A stretch of 38,826 nucleotides of DNA from Thermincola carboxydiphila (lineage in GTDB: Bacteria; Bacillota; Thermincolia; Thermincolales; UBA2595): contig JAENZJ010000029.1 in assembly GCA_016841325.1 (NCBI GenBank), positions 1 through 38,826 of the forward strand, read 5' to 3'. A model generated the notes under the pieces. It did no database searches and was not told the DNA's origin. It saw only the letters and a list, made by a program, of their open reading frames with translations. Every line of letters begins with the position of its first letter. Position 1 is the stretch's first letter. The position numbers and the translations under genes were made by a program. Below, one piece after another: positions 25,162 through 33,355 of the stretch.

Positions 25162-25688
25162 TTAATGGGAAAAGTACCGCCATGAATATTTTTGGCATCT
25201 GAGACGGTAAAAAACACCTCTGGTGATACTTCATCAAGAATTTTTATGGCCAGCTTCAGGTCTTTCCTCTTAAGGGCTGCAAACAGTATGGTGCGTTTGC
25301 CGTGACGACCCTCACCCTCCACAAGGGTAACTCCAAATCCGCGGCTCCGGAGACTGTCTGCAATGAGGTTGCACTGGCAGTGCTGAGGGAAAATCTGGAG
25401 AGACACGTATCCTATGGCCAGCCTGTGTTCAATAAGGCTGCCGATGTAATTACCGGTGGCGAACCCGCCGGCATATGCGATAACTTTACCAATATCATTT
25501 AATCCTCCGGCCAGTACCTGGTTCAGGGCCAGGACAAAGACAGCGACTTCTACAAAACCGATAAATGATGCCAGGGCACGACGGTCCCGCATAAGCATCA
25601 GGATCCTCAGAACATCCAGGGTCATGTCAAAAACACGTGCAAAAAAAATAAACAGATATGCTCCCAAAGCCGGCAGCATCCATTCCAT
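25146..25688 (-). CDS. UPF0316 / DUF2179-type membrane protein
   Basis: The 180-residue protein has three N-terminal membrane helices (about residues 1-80), with FARVFDMTLDVLRILMLMR, FIGFVEVAVFVLALNQVL and YAGGFATGNYIGSLIE characteristic of UPF0316/DUF5698. A C-terminal soluble DUF2179-like domain follows (GFGVTLVEGEGRHGKRTILF, then DEVSPEVFFTVSDAKNIHGG). The DUF2179 fold resembles ligand-binding ACT/PII-like domains, suggesting a regulated membrane protein, but the function is not established. GGGGAGGG precedes the ATG on the minus strand. Single gene. Confidence 0.88.
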   Translation of the reverse strand: MEWMLPALGAYLFIFFARVFDMTLDVLRILMLMRDRRALASFIGFVEVAVFVLALNQVLAGGLNDIGKVIAYAGGFATGNYIGSLIEHRLAIGYVSLQIFPQHCQCNLIADSLRSRGFGVTLVEGEGRHGKRTILFAALKRKDLKLAIKILDEVSPEVFFTVSDAKNIHGGTFPIKRKGY

Positions 25689-25825
25689 TTTAAAACCCTC
25701 CCCAAAAAGAAAAAAAGATACATAACTACCTGTATATTATAAACGTGTTTCGGGATAATGCAATTTAAACCCTTCATTTTTCTGAAACTTTTTCCTCAAA
25801 AATGACGGTAATATTAACCTGACAG

Positions 25826-25853
25826 GCAAAAAAGAGGCAGACTGCCTCTTCTT
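25826..25853 (-). terminator. Intrinsic terminator of the YflT-like gene
   Basis: On the minus strand AAGAGGCAG / CTGCCTCTT closes a one-base centre and is followed by six T. It begins right at the stop codon of the stress-protein gene. Confidence 0.75.
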
Positions 25854-25854
25854 T

Positions 25855-26352
25855 TTAATTCCATGGATGTATGGGTTTGTCAATTGTCTTGCTCCATTTC
25901 TGGACCATATGGGCTCCGAATTTGTTCAGGAGATTGGCAACTTCACTGGCTTTGCTGTTATTTGTTTCGATAACGGTAAGGAAATAACCCTCATTAACAA
26001 AGTTCTCCATCTGGGCTGCGTACTCACCGGAGACACCGTAATAAGTCAGGGATTCAGCCAGGGACTTGTCCCCCTGAACCAGAGCGCCTGCCAGGGGTCC
26101 TCCGGCAGTAACAGTACCAACTGCCGGGAGGTCAACTGTATCTGCCTGGACCAGAACACTGTTAAAGTCGTGCAATGACCCCGGAGAAGGGTCGATCATG
26201 CTTTCACCGGTATAATTTTCACCTGCATATTCAGAAGTTTTCTTTAAAACAACGGAAATTTGATTATTAGCATATCCCTGTGTTTCAATTTCATCAATGG
26301 CCCGTTCAGCCTGGGTAACTGATTTAAAGACCCCGGTAACAGTCCGGCGCAA
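25855..26352 (-). CDS. General stress protein 17M/YflT-like protein
   Basis: The 165-residue protein starts with VTGVFKSVTQAERAIDEIET and QGYANNQISVVLK, the conserved heat-induced stress protein YflT domain (a short alpha-beta domain). The middle holds GTVTAGGPLAGALVQG, typical of the glycine-rich hinge, and then YAAQMENFVNEGYFLTVIE. Its role in B. subtilis relatives is in general stress under sigma-B, but no sigma-B promoter was recognised here. The TTG at 26352 is chosen because AAAGGGGTGG lies close by; a longer frame from 26442 adds a region without similarity. Confidence 0.82.
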   Translation of the reverse strand: MRRTVTGVFKSVTQAERAIDEIETQGYANNQISVVLKKTSEYAGENYTGESMIDPSPGSLHDFNSVLVQADTVDLPAVGTVTAGGPLAGALVQGDKSLAESLTYYGVSGEYAAQMENFVNEGYFLTVIETNNSKASEVANLLNKFGAHMVQKWSKTIDKPIHPWN

Positions 26353-26496
26353 TGAAACCACCCCTTTAAAAAAGTAATTTTGATAATCTGGTATTTTGAG
26401 TACTGATAGTATTATGTTAATTTTCCTGAAAGATTTATGCATATTAATAATGAGGTTGTTTAAAGATATTGATAAAATGCTTAAGGAGTGGTAGTA

Positions 26497-26739
26497 ATGC
26501 CAAAATGTGCCAGGTGTGGCAATACCTTTAGTTTTGGGAGCTCTGTGGTCCCACCGGCGGCCCCTGCAGCCAACGGACCGGTATCAGGTTTAGTGGCAAA
26601 TTTTGATGAACAGGGATACATTACTGAAATGGATTCCATGGCAAATGACCTGGATATAGTCCAGGAAGCCTGGGAAACCCCTCAGGAATATTTTGATACC
26701 TGTTATGAGTGTGGAAGTAATGAAATTATTTGGGATTAA
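26497..26739 (+). CDS. Small zinc-ribbon protein
   Basis: The 80-residue protein has two CxxC knuckles, CARC near residue 4 and CYEC near residue 70, consistent with one zinc site folded from both ends around an acidic, disordered middle. I recognise no family; such proteins may bind nucleic acid or other proteins. AAGGAG lies eight bases before the ATG. It is followed, 84 bases later, by another unknown gene in the same direction. Confidence 0.7.
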   Translation: MPKCARCGNTFSFGSSVVPPAAPAANGPVSGLVANFDEQGYITEMDSMANDLDIVQEAWETPQEYFDTCYECGSNEIIWD

Positions 26740-26823
26740 AGGGTTTTTGGAAAACAACAGAAGGAATTTTGACAAGATTGGCGAAAAAGTACAGAAACTG
26801 CGGTGTTTGAAAGGGGAGCAACA

Positions 26824-27288
26824 ATGGTCAGGACAAGTATTGGAGATGAAGTTGTTAACAAAGCTGTCAGAGTAAAAATACGACTTGATTATAAAGGTAT
26901 CCAGAAACCGGGTAAGTTTTTTTTCGGGGGAAAAAGCACAGAGGAAGTAGCTGAAGAGGTCAGGGAACAACAGGTCCAGATGCTGCGAAATGTACCCATG
27001 CAGAGCATTGCCATCGAAGAAGTTGATATGAGCAGTGATGTTTATACAGTTTTTGATGAATTTGTTAATGCCCAGATAGCATATGCTCCTGTCATCCTGA
27101 CTGTGATTGCTGATAGTCTTGAAGATATAATCAGGTTTATCGCCAGGGAGGAATTCAGAAAAATTGAGATTATTGAACCTGAGAATGTTGTTTTAACCAA
27201 AGTTGATATTGAAAGGGTGCTATTTAAGGTAAGTGAGGAATTGCGTAATTACCGGATGCTTATTGAGAGAAAGTATAGCTCCAGATAG
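26824..27288 (+). CDS. Hypothetical protein, 154 residues
   Basis: I do not recognise this soluble alpha-beta protein. It has a basic N-terminal half (VRVKIRLDYKGIQKPGKFFF), a glutamate-rich segment EEVAEEVREQQVQMLRNVP, and a C-terminal half with several strand-like runs. No cysteine, signal peptide or membrane helix is seen. AAGGGGAGC precedes the ATG. It lies between the zinc-ribbon and HDOD genes and is likely co-transcribed with them. Confidence 0.65.
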   Translation: MVRTSIGDEVVNKAVRVKIRLDYKGIQKPGKFFFGGKSTEEVAEEVREQQVQMLRNVPMQSIAIEEVDMSSDVYTVFDEFVNAQIAYAPVILTVIADSLEDIIRFIAREEFRKIEIIEPENVVLTKVDIERVLFKVSEELRNYRMLIERKYSSR

Positions 27289-27367
27289 ACAACAGTGCAT
27301 TACGGCATCAGTATTAGAACGGTAACAGTGTCGGGACAGGCAACAGAAATTGAAAGGACTGATATTT

Positions 27368-28219
27368 GTGGGGGGGTTATCTCTAAATGATGTTGTCCAA
27401 AAGGTTGAGGAATTGCCTGCCTTACCGCATGTGACATACAGGGTGCTGGAACTGACCAGCAGGCCGGATACTACCCTGAGCCAGCTCACTGAGGTTATTA
27501 CACAGGACCAGGTGCTGACAGCAAAGGTGCTGCGGATGGCAAACTCGGTTTATTATGGCTATGCGCGACGCATATATGGGATTACTGAAGCGCTTCTTAT
27601 CCTGGGTTTTAGTACGGTAAGGAACCTGGTGATGGCTGCTTCAGTTTACAATGTAATGGACAGGGAGATCCAGGGTTATTTTTTACCCCGGGGGGAATTG
27701 TGGAAACATTCTATGTCAACTGCACTGATTGCCAGGTCACTGGCACAAAAAACGGGATATGAGCTTCCCGACCAGGCTTTTGTGGCCGGACTTCTGCATG
27801 ATATGGGGAAAATTATTCTGAATACATACATGAATGAAAAATTCGAAGATGTTATCTCCAAGGTTACCACTGAAAATATACCGTTTATGGCTGCAGAACA
27901 GGAGATACTCGGCTTTGACCATGCATTGACAGGTGCCCGGGTAGCCGAAAAGTGGAACCTGCCTTCGGAGCTGGTTGAAGCAATCGCCAATCACCACACT
28001 CCCTCACTGGCGAAGCATAATCCCCGGCTGACTTCCGTGGTCCATGTTGCTGATGCTGCCAGCATGTCTATGGGAATAGGGCTTGGCGGTGACGGCCTGC
28101 TGTATCCTTTTGACGGCTTTGCCACTGAACTGCTGGGTCTTACCGGCAAAATAATTGAGGAAACGATTGCAGAAATTGCAGATTCACTGGTAGATTCGGA
28201 AACCATGATCGAGAACTGA
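27368..28219 (+). CDS. HDOD domain signalling protein
   Basis: The 283-residue protein has the HDOD core: VEELPALPHVTYRVLELT at the N-terminus, QDQVLTAKVLRMANSVYYG, GFSTVRNLVMAASVYNV, FVAGLLHDMGKIILNTY with the HD dipeptide, and AIANHHTP. HDOD proteins are related to HD-GYP phosphodiesterases but often lack activity and act as signalling adaptors; the conserved HD pair is retained here. The partner is unknown. A GTG at 27368 with AAAGGA upstream is chosen; a TTG at 27350 is possible. A large hairpin ends the unit. Confidence 0.85.
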   Translation: MGGLSLNDVVQKVEELPALPHVTYRVLELTSRPDTTLSQLTEVITQDQVLTAKVLRMANSVYYGYARRIYGITEALLILGFSTVRNLVMAASVYNVMDREIQGYFLPRGELWKHSMSTALIARSLAQKTGYELPDQAFVAGLLHDMGKIILNTYMNEKFEDVISKVTTENIPFMAAEQEILGFDHALTGARVAEKWNLPSELVEAIANHHTPSLAKHNPRLTSVVHVADAASMSMGIGLGGDGLLYPFDGFATELLGLTGKIIEETIAEIADSLVDSETMIEN

Positions 28220-28256
28220 CAGCCTGACTTTGTACAATACAACATAGCCCAAATAT

Positions 28257-28331
28257 TTAAAAAGGGAGCATGGATACTCCGGTATAAGGCCTGGAACCAT
28301 AAATGCCTGAGTTAATCCATACTCCCTTTTA
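28257..28331. terminator. Bidirectional terminator-like inverted repeat
   Basis: AAAAGGGAG-n-ATGGAT at 28259-28274 is complementary to ATCCAT-n-CTCCCTTTT at about 28315-28330, enclosing ~40 bases with an AGGC / GCCT inner stem. T-runs flank both sides, so it can stop the HDOD transcript and the minus-strand VWA transcript. Confidence 0.6.
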
Positions 28332-28345
28332 TTTCATATTCTCTT

Positions 28346-30115
28346 TCACATCATTGAAAGCTGTTTTTGTCCGTTCTGGTATTCCTTTTTCACCCGGCTG
28401 ACGATGCCAATCAGGTTATTTCTGTCATTGTCATCAACTATATATGTGTTACCTTTTCCAGCTTCGGCCAGGAGGGGAAGGAACTCGTGATTCGGGTCTA
28501 TCCCGATACAGATAAAATGTATTTTTTGTTGGGCAATCATTGCAGCTGCTTTAATTGCATCTTCTATGGGGTTGGTTGTCCACAGGGGATAATTGGGAAT
28601 TCCGTCGGTTATCAGTATCAGCAAGGGATTGCGGGGCCGTTCTCTCTTAAACATTTCGACAGTTGTTTTAATCCCATGGGCCAGTGGGGTTAACCCGCCC
28701 GGGACTATTTTTGACAGTCCGCTGTGCAGCTCGTCATAACTGCGGGTAAAGGGCACCTGGACCTTAGCCTGTCTTTCCTGGAAGGTAACCAGTGCTACCT
28801 TTTCCCGGCTGTTTAAGAGCAGGTACTCGGCAACATTGCCGACCGCCCTGATGCGGTCACCAGCCATACTCCCGCTGCAGTCAACCAGGAGGCAGGTATC
28901 TACGGGTGCATAGGACTTTTTGGCATACACCCTGAGATCATTTACAGTTATTTTTATGGAAGAGCTCCCGGAGAGAAATGTTCTCCTGGCTGCTTCAACA
29001 ACTGTTTCCGGTACTGCTATTTCTCCTTTCCAGGACATGGGCTCTGATGGTGCCACAACTTTACGCCTGTTGGGAAATTGCTTTTCTTTTGACTTCAGGT
29101 GTGAATAACGGAATGACTGAAACCTTGGCTGAGTGTGCCTGAACTGCCTGATACATTTTCGTATCTCCGCGGCCAGTTCTTTCTTATGTTTCTTTAAAAA
29201 CTCCTGCATTTCATGACCAGTATCTGTAAGGGTATATCCAAAGAGTGTCTGTTTGACTATGTCGTTTTTTAAAAGTTGGACCATAATTTCATCTAGTTCT
29301 TTTTTATTTTGGTGCGGTCCACCCAGTTTAAAATTCCTGACCGGGGAAAGATACTTAAAGAAATCCACCACTGCTTCAATGCTGCCGAGGCGCATGGCCA
29401 GGCTGTTGAACACCTGAAGCATGTTCTGGTATCTCAATGACTCCGAAAGGCTTTTGGAGACAGGGGGAAGGTATAAAGTGGCCTCACTATTGGCTGCCCC
29501 TTCGTCGAACCGGCCATAGTGGATAATCTTTATCACCTTGCGGAGCTGGGCGCCCTGGTAAAGAATGGCCCGTTCAATTTCATCAATTATGCAGTAAACG
29601 AGGCTGTAATAGCGGGGCTTTAGTTTTGCCAGCAGGTGAACGTGGTTCAGGTATTTATCATCAGTGCCCCTGACGGCCTTTTGGTCAGGGTCGATGGCTG
29701 AACCGAATCCCAGGGCAGTCTGGAGGTGGATTCCCCTGGAGATGCTGGCAGCTGCCAGGTCCTGTTCTTCGGGACTCCAGTCCTGATTACGGTCAACGGT
29801 GTTCAGGTAGGCGGGGATTATCTGCCTGATGCGGTTGGCCACATCGACCTGGTTTATTTCCGCGGTATTATGAAGGACATCTACGTGAACAACCTTTCCT
29901 GGTTCTTCAAGGTTGAAGTAGTGCTGACCGGCATCCCTGTCCCTGGAAATACCGATTTTTCCCAATGACCCGGTGGACTCCTGATGTACCTTTTGACTTA
30001 CAACTGCCGTCGTTCCCATAATTACACCCTGGTTCATATTAAAGTATCCTGCCAGGTTTTGGGAGATTATTTTAAGTTTTTGATAGTTATACGGGGCTCT
30101 CTGATAGGCTGACAT
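28346..30115 (-). CDS. VWA domain protein, copy 1
   Basis: The 589-residue protein has a C-terminal von Willebrand factor A domain with a complete MIDAS metal site: D412-x-S-x-S in VDCSGSMAG, T476 in GGLTPLAHG, and D504 in LITDGIPN. The N-terminal ~400 residues contain a domain shared with copy 2 (SRDRDAGQHYFN, VVHVDVLHNTAEIN) and a winged-helix-like segment near residues 270-315 (LKNDIVKQTLFGYTLTDTGH). The VWA part resembles ChlD/BchD and CoxE-type adaptors that work with AAA+ ATPases. The first domain is not a known fold to me. It is the third gene of the cluster, preceded by an 11-base duplicated ribosome binding site and its own leader element, so it may be separately regulated. Confidence 0.85.
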   Translation of the reverse strand: MSAYQRAPYNYQKLKIISQNLAGYFNMNQGVIMGTTAVVSQKVHQESTGSLGKIGISRDRDAGQHYFNLEEPGKVVHVDVLHNTAEINQVDVANRIRQIIPAYLNTVDRNQDWSPEEQDLAAASISRGIHLQTALGFGSAIDPDQKAVRGTDDKYLNHVHLLAKLKPRYYSLVYCIIDEIERAILYQGAQLRKVIKIIHYGRFDEGAANSEATLYLPPVSKSLSESLRYQNMLQVFNSLAMRLGSIEAVVDFFKYLSPVRNFKLGGPHQNKKELDEIMVQLLKNDIVKQTLFGYTLTDTGHEMQEFLKKHKKELAAEIRKCIRQFRHTQPRFQSFRYSHLKSKEKQFPNRRKVVAPSEPMSWKGEIAVPETVVEAARRTFLSGSSSIKITVNDLRVYAKKSYAPVDTCLLVDCSGSMAGDRIRAVGNVAEYLLLNSREKVALVTFQERQAKVQVPFTRSYDELHSGLSKIVPGGLTPLAHGIKTTVEMFKRERPRNPLLILITDGIPNYPLWTTNPIEDAIKAAAMIAQQKIHFICIGIDPNHEFLPLLAEAGKGNTYIVDDNDRNNLIGIVSRVKKEYQNGQKQLSMM

Positions 30116-30137
30116 GACCTTTCACCGACCTTTCACC
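30116..30137 (-). repeat. Tandemly duplicated 11-base ribosome binding site
   Basis: On the minus strand GGTGAAAGGTC occurs twice in a row immediately before the ATG of VWA copy 1. Each unit carries the AAAGG ribosome binding site, giving two possible docking sites 11 bases apart. Confidence 0.85.
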
Positions 30138-30170
30138 ATATGTATTTGATACAAGACTTAGCAGTTAAAC

Positions 30171-30221
30171 AAAAAGGCCAGCGCAGCTGCTGGCCTCCGG
30201 ACTGTACGTCTCAGGACTTTT
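30171..30221 (-). promoter_or_regulatory. Conserved leader element / attenuator, copy A
   Basis: Reading on the minus strand: AAAGTCCTGAGACGT (30220-30206), a short spacer, GTCCGGAGGCCAGC, a six-base loop, GCTGGCCTTTTT. The 8-bp AGGCCAGC / GCTGGCCT stem with T-run is terminator-like. The upstream GTCC-n-GAGACGT and GTCC-n-GAG blocks also occur in copy B at 33381-33432. The element overlaps the stop codon of VWA copy 2 and lies 55 bases before VWA copy 1. Confidence 0.65.
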
Positions 30222-31959
30222 GTTTGGATATTGCCTGTCGTTCATTATGCATAATATTTATCAGGCTGCTGCGGTCAATATCTTCCACCAGGTAGTAAGT
30301 TCCCTTGCCGGCCCTGGCCAGGTCGGGAATAAACTCTCCCAGGGGGTCAATTCCAATAGCACTGAATCTTATCTTATGTCTGGGAAAGCTGTGGCATACG
30401 TTTACTGCATCGGCCACAGGGTCCAGGCTGACCAGTGGTGTATTTGGCCTGCCGTCTGTGATTAGAACCAGGAGTGGGTTTTTTGGTTTTGAATGTCTGA
30501 TGAGCTGCAGACCTGTCTCCAGGCCTTTGGCCAGGGGTGTAAGCCCATAGGGTACCAGTCTGTTAAGACCGGAGTGTATATATGAATAATTCCTGGTAAA
30601 AGCGGTTTTTACCTCGGCATCCCTTTCCTGAAACGAGACCAGGGCAACCTTATCCCGTGTGGTCAGCAGTAGGTGTTCGACAACCCACCTTACTGCGGAA
30701 ATCCTGGCACCCTTCATGCTTCCGCTGCAGTCAGCCACAATACATATATCTACAGGAGCGCGGGATTTTTTCGGGCAGACCATGATGTCACTGTCATTGA
30801 CGCACAGCGCCCCATTATTTTCAAGGTAACTGTGTTTGGCTGCATTGATTACTGTTTCCGGAACTGCAATAGGATTAGTGCTGTTAGATATATTGCGATG
30901 GACCGTTTTTTTGTAGTCATAGTTTATAATTTTCTTAACCGGGCAGTGAGCCGGGAATCCTGAAGGGGTTAATCCGGATTTTACAGGAACCTGCCTGATA
31001 GCTTTTCGGAGTTGTACAGAGAGTTCTTTTTCGTGACGGTGCAGGAACTGTTTTAGTTCATGGCCGCTTGCTGTAAAGGAGTAACCCGGCTTTTTTTTGG
31101 TGACCAAACCCAGTTTTTCCATGTCATGGAGCAGGGACTCCATGGAGGGATTAGTCTTGGTCAAAACCTTCAGGGTTATGAATTTTAAAGGTGAGACCGC
31201 CTGAAAAAAAATTGATAGTGTTTCCAGACTGCCAACCTTAAGTGCAGCCGAGAAAAGTGCCTGGAAATGATTCTGAAACCTAACTTCGGGAGGGGTACCG
31301 GGTTCACTGAAGGTAACCGGCACCCCTAAGGGAAAATTTTCGAATTCAGTCCTTTCTGCGGGACGGTGAATAATGTTTGAAACCGGTCTTAGCCTGATGC
31401 CTTGATAGATTATAGTCTTTTCGGTCTGGTCAACAATGGAATATATCAGCCCCAGGTGTTTTTGGGGGAGCCTGGCAAGAATGTGGACATGACTCATGAT
31501 AATGCCTCCGGAGAGCCCTGGCGTTTTAAATGGTTTGAGGACTGTACCTTCACCTGTGGCTGTTTTCAGGTGGATCCTCTGGGCCAGGTTGAGAGTAAAT
31601 GCTTCGCGTTCGATGCTGAGTCTTTCTTCTTTACCCTCAACAAGGTCAAGGTACTCGGCAATAGATACCAGGATGCGGTTTGCCAGGTCAAAGATATTGA
31701 TTTCTGCAGGTTTGTGAAAAACATCAATATGGACTACCTGATTATCTTCAACCATGTTCAGGAATACCTTGCCGGCATCCCGGTCAGAATACACCAGGAC
31801 AGTGCCTTCGGCATCCCTGGGTTCAAAATGGAAATTATGACTGACAACTGAACAGCTTCCCAGGACCAGTCCCTGGTTTGCCTCAAGATGGTCAGCAAGC
31901 GCTCTTCCCAGTGTAATCACCCGGGAACGCTGATAGGTATTTTCAAGGTCCTTTTTCAT
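30211..31959 (-). CDS. VWA domain protein, copy 2
   Basis: The 582-residue paralogue of copy 1 shares the same layout: an N-terminal domain (SDRDAGKVFLN, VVHIDVFHKPAEIN at about 58-90), a middle helical region, a winged-helix-like segment near 275-312 (MEKLGLVTKKKPGYSFTASGH), and a C-terminal VWA domain with intact MIDAS (D410-C-S-G-S, T474, D502). Similar motifs over the whole length show gene duplication, yet the two have diverged strongly in the first 50 residues and the linker before the VWA domain. It starts 29 bases after the AAA+ gene and so is co-transcribed with it. A role as substrate adaptor of the ATPase is inferred from ChlI/ChlD and MoxR/VWA precedents. Confidence 0.85.
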   Translation of the reverse strand: MKKDLENTYQRSRVITLGRALADHLEANQGLVLGSCSVVSHNFHFEPRDAEGTVLVYSDRDAGKVFLNMVEDNQVVHIDVFHKPAEINIFDLANRILVSIAEYLDLVEGKEERLSIEREAFTLNLAQRIHLKTATGEGTVLKPFKTPGLSGGIIMSHVHILARLPQKHLGLIYSIVDQTEKTIIYQGIRLRPVSNIIHRPAERTEFENFPLGVPVTFSEPGTPPEVRFQNHFQALFSAALKVGSLETLSIFFQAVSPLKFITLKVLTKTNPSMESLLHDMEKLGLVTKKKPGYSFTASGHELKQFLHRHEKELSVQLRKAIRQVPVKSGLTPSGFPAHCPVKKIINYDYKKTVHRNISNSTNPIAVPETVINAAKHSYLENNGALCVNDSDIMVCPKKSRAPVDICIVADCSGSMKGARISAVRWVVEHLLLTTRDKVALVSFQERDAEVKTAFTRNYSYIHSGLNRLVPYGLTPLAKGLETGLQLIRHSKPKNPLLVLITDGRPNTPLVSLDPVADAVNVCHSFPRHKIRFSAIGIDPLGEFIPDLARAGKGTYYLVEDIDRSSLINIMHNERQAISKQKS

Positions 31960-31988
31960 AAAGACACCTTCTTTTTAATTTAACTCTC

Positions 31989-33338
31989 TCAGGGATTAAG
32001 GTTCTTGTCAGTCCTGATAAGCTCATTTAAATTGATTTCACTTATCCTTTTGAGATCCGTATTCTTGCCGGAGGCCTCGGTAGCTGCCGGGGATTCCGTC
32101 TGGCTGTTGGCGGCTGAGCTTATTTCATCCTGCTCCTTCTTCAGTCCAAGGGAATTTAGCATCCGGTCAACAAATGACCTGCTGTCAGCAGGGTGTTTTT
32201 CACCAGCATCCAGGGGTTCAGGATCAGGGGTGACCGCAAGGGTTTCATCTTCCCGGACCGGTTGTCTGGATACCGTGCCTGCCGGAGATGAGGAATGTCC
32301 GGGAGATGAATTCATTATCCTTGTCAGTGTTTCCATGTCTACCCGGTGACGCAGGGCCAGGGGCAGGACTTTGATAACATCACTTACCAGGACGGTATCC
32401 CGCTGCCTGAGGGCACAGTTTAGCAGGGCGGCATGCTGAATGGCTTCAATAGCCCGGAAACTTTCAATATCATACTTGATATACATTCTGGCAATATAAT
32501 TCCTGAGGAAGTCAGGCAGGTCCAGGCCGGCGTGTTTTTTGGCAATACCCTCAAGTTCTCTGCGTGCCCGGATATTGCGTGCCTGAATGTCCAGCGGGTT
32601 CCCCTTCTCATGACTGCGCACGTGGCTGGCTTGTTTCAGGATACTGGCAATTGCGTCAGGGTCATCGGTCCTTTTCATATCAATTACCAGGTCAAAACGG
32701 TCGGCCAGCTGACGCCTTATTTCCTGCAGCGGACCGGGTTCCTCGTCAGGGTTGGAAGCAGCCCATACAGAAACCTGGACAGGAATTTCCACAACCGGCA
32801 GTCCTGTTTCCTCGATCTGGACACGGCCCGGTTTGGTTCCCATAACATCAAGGAGGACATCGGTGAGTTCCGGTGAGGTATCAGCGAGCCTGTTGATTTC
32901 ATCAACAAAAATGATACCCCGGTGTGCCTGGGGGATGATACCCGGTAGAATTGCTGCGGTAGGATTGGTCCTGTCGGTGATCCTGGCCAGGTCAATACTT
33001 CCGACAATGGTCCCTATCTTGGCAGAATGGGAAATTTCCAAAAAGGGCATTGGAATTTCTTCAGTTTCCAGGAGGGCAATCTCTTCAGGGGAAAGGTCCC
33101 TGTGTGCGGGGCAGTGTGGCTTTTGTGGGTCACAATTATACAGGCAGCCCTTTATTCTGGTTATCCGGGGGAATATATCCCTGGCTGCACGCATAATAGT
33201 GGTTTTTCCTGTTCCCCTGAGCCCTTCTGCATGGAGGTGGAGGGGAACCCCCCATCTAGAAGAGATGATGGTCATTTCGACAACGTCAAAAAGGGTGCTG
33301 TTGCCCTCATGACGGGCTAACTGCAGGTAATTTTTCAC
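31989..33338 (-). CDS. AAA+ ATPase, ChlI/MoxR-like
   Basis: The 449-residue protein has Walker A GLRGTGKTT (residues 39-47), Walker B GIIFVDEIN (DE at 146-147), sensor-type SVWAASNPDEEPG, and GSIDLARIT, close to the magnesium-chelatase I subunit (BchI). The N-terminal cysteine cluster GCLYNCDPQKPHCP (Cys 65, 69, 76) also has its counterpart in that family. The last ~110 residues are an acidic, low-complexity tail ending in SEINLNELIRTDKN, absent from BchI and possibly the contact for the VWA partners. No BchH-type chelatase is encoded in the window, so chlorophyll metabolism is not supported; remodelling of a protein or metal-enzyme complex is more likely. The GTG at 33338 follows AGAGGAGG. 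Confidence 0.87.
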   Translation of the reverse strand: MKNYLQLARHEGNSTLFDVVEMTIISSRWGVPLHLHAEGLRGTGKTTIMRAARDIFPRITRIKGCLYNCDPQKPHCPAHRDLSPEEIALLETEEIPMPFLEISHSAKIGTIVGSIDLARITDRTNPTAAILPGIIPQAHRGIIFVDEINRLADTSPELTDVLLDVMGTKPGRVQIEETGLPVVEIPVQVSVWAASNPDEEPGPLQEIRRQLADRFDLVIDMKRTDDPDAIASILKQASHVRSHEKGNPLDIQARNIRARRELEGIAKKHAGLDLPDFLRNYIARMYIKYDIESFRAIEAIQHAALLNCALRQRDTVLVSDVIKVLPLALRHRVDMETLTRIMNSSPGHSSSPAGTVSRQPVREDETLAVTPDPEPLDAGEKHPADSRSFVDRMLNSLGLKKEQDEISSAANSQTESPAATEASGKNTDLKRISEINLNELIRTDKNLNP

Positions 33339-33355
33339 CAAGAATCCTCCTCTCG

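Noticed and set aside
26353-26442. N-terminal extension of the YflT-like protein
   Set aside because: It lacks similarity and a ribosome binding site; the TTG at 26352 has AAAGGGGTGG close upstream and starts at the conserved domain.
29726-29968. 80-residue plus-strand ORF within VWA copy 1
   Set aside because: Shadow of the minus-strand gene, with no ribosome binding site or similarity.
28346-33338. Magnesium or cobalt chelatase operon
   Set aside because: The ATPase is ChlI-like, but there is no BchH/CobN catalytic subunit or tetrapyrrole gene, and the VWA proteins lack the ChlD AAA part.
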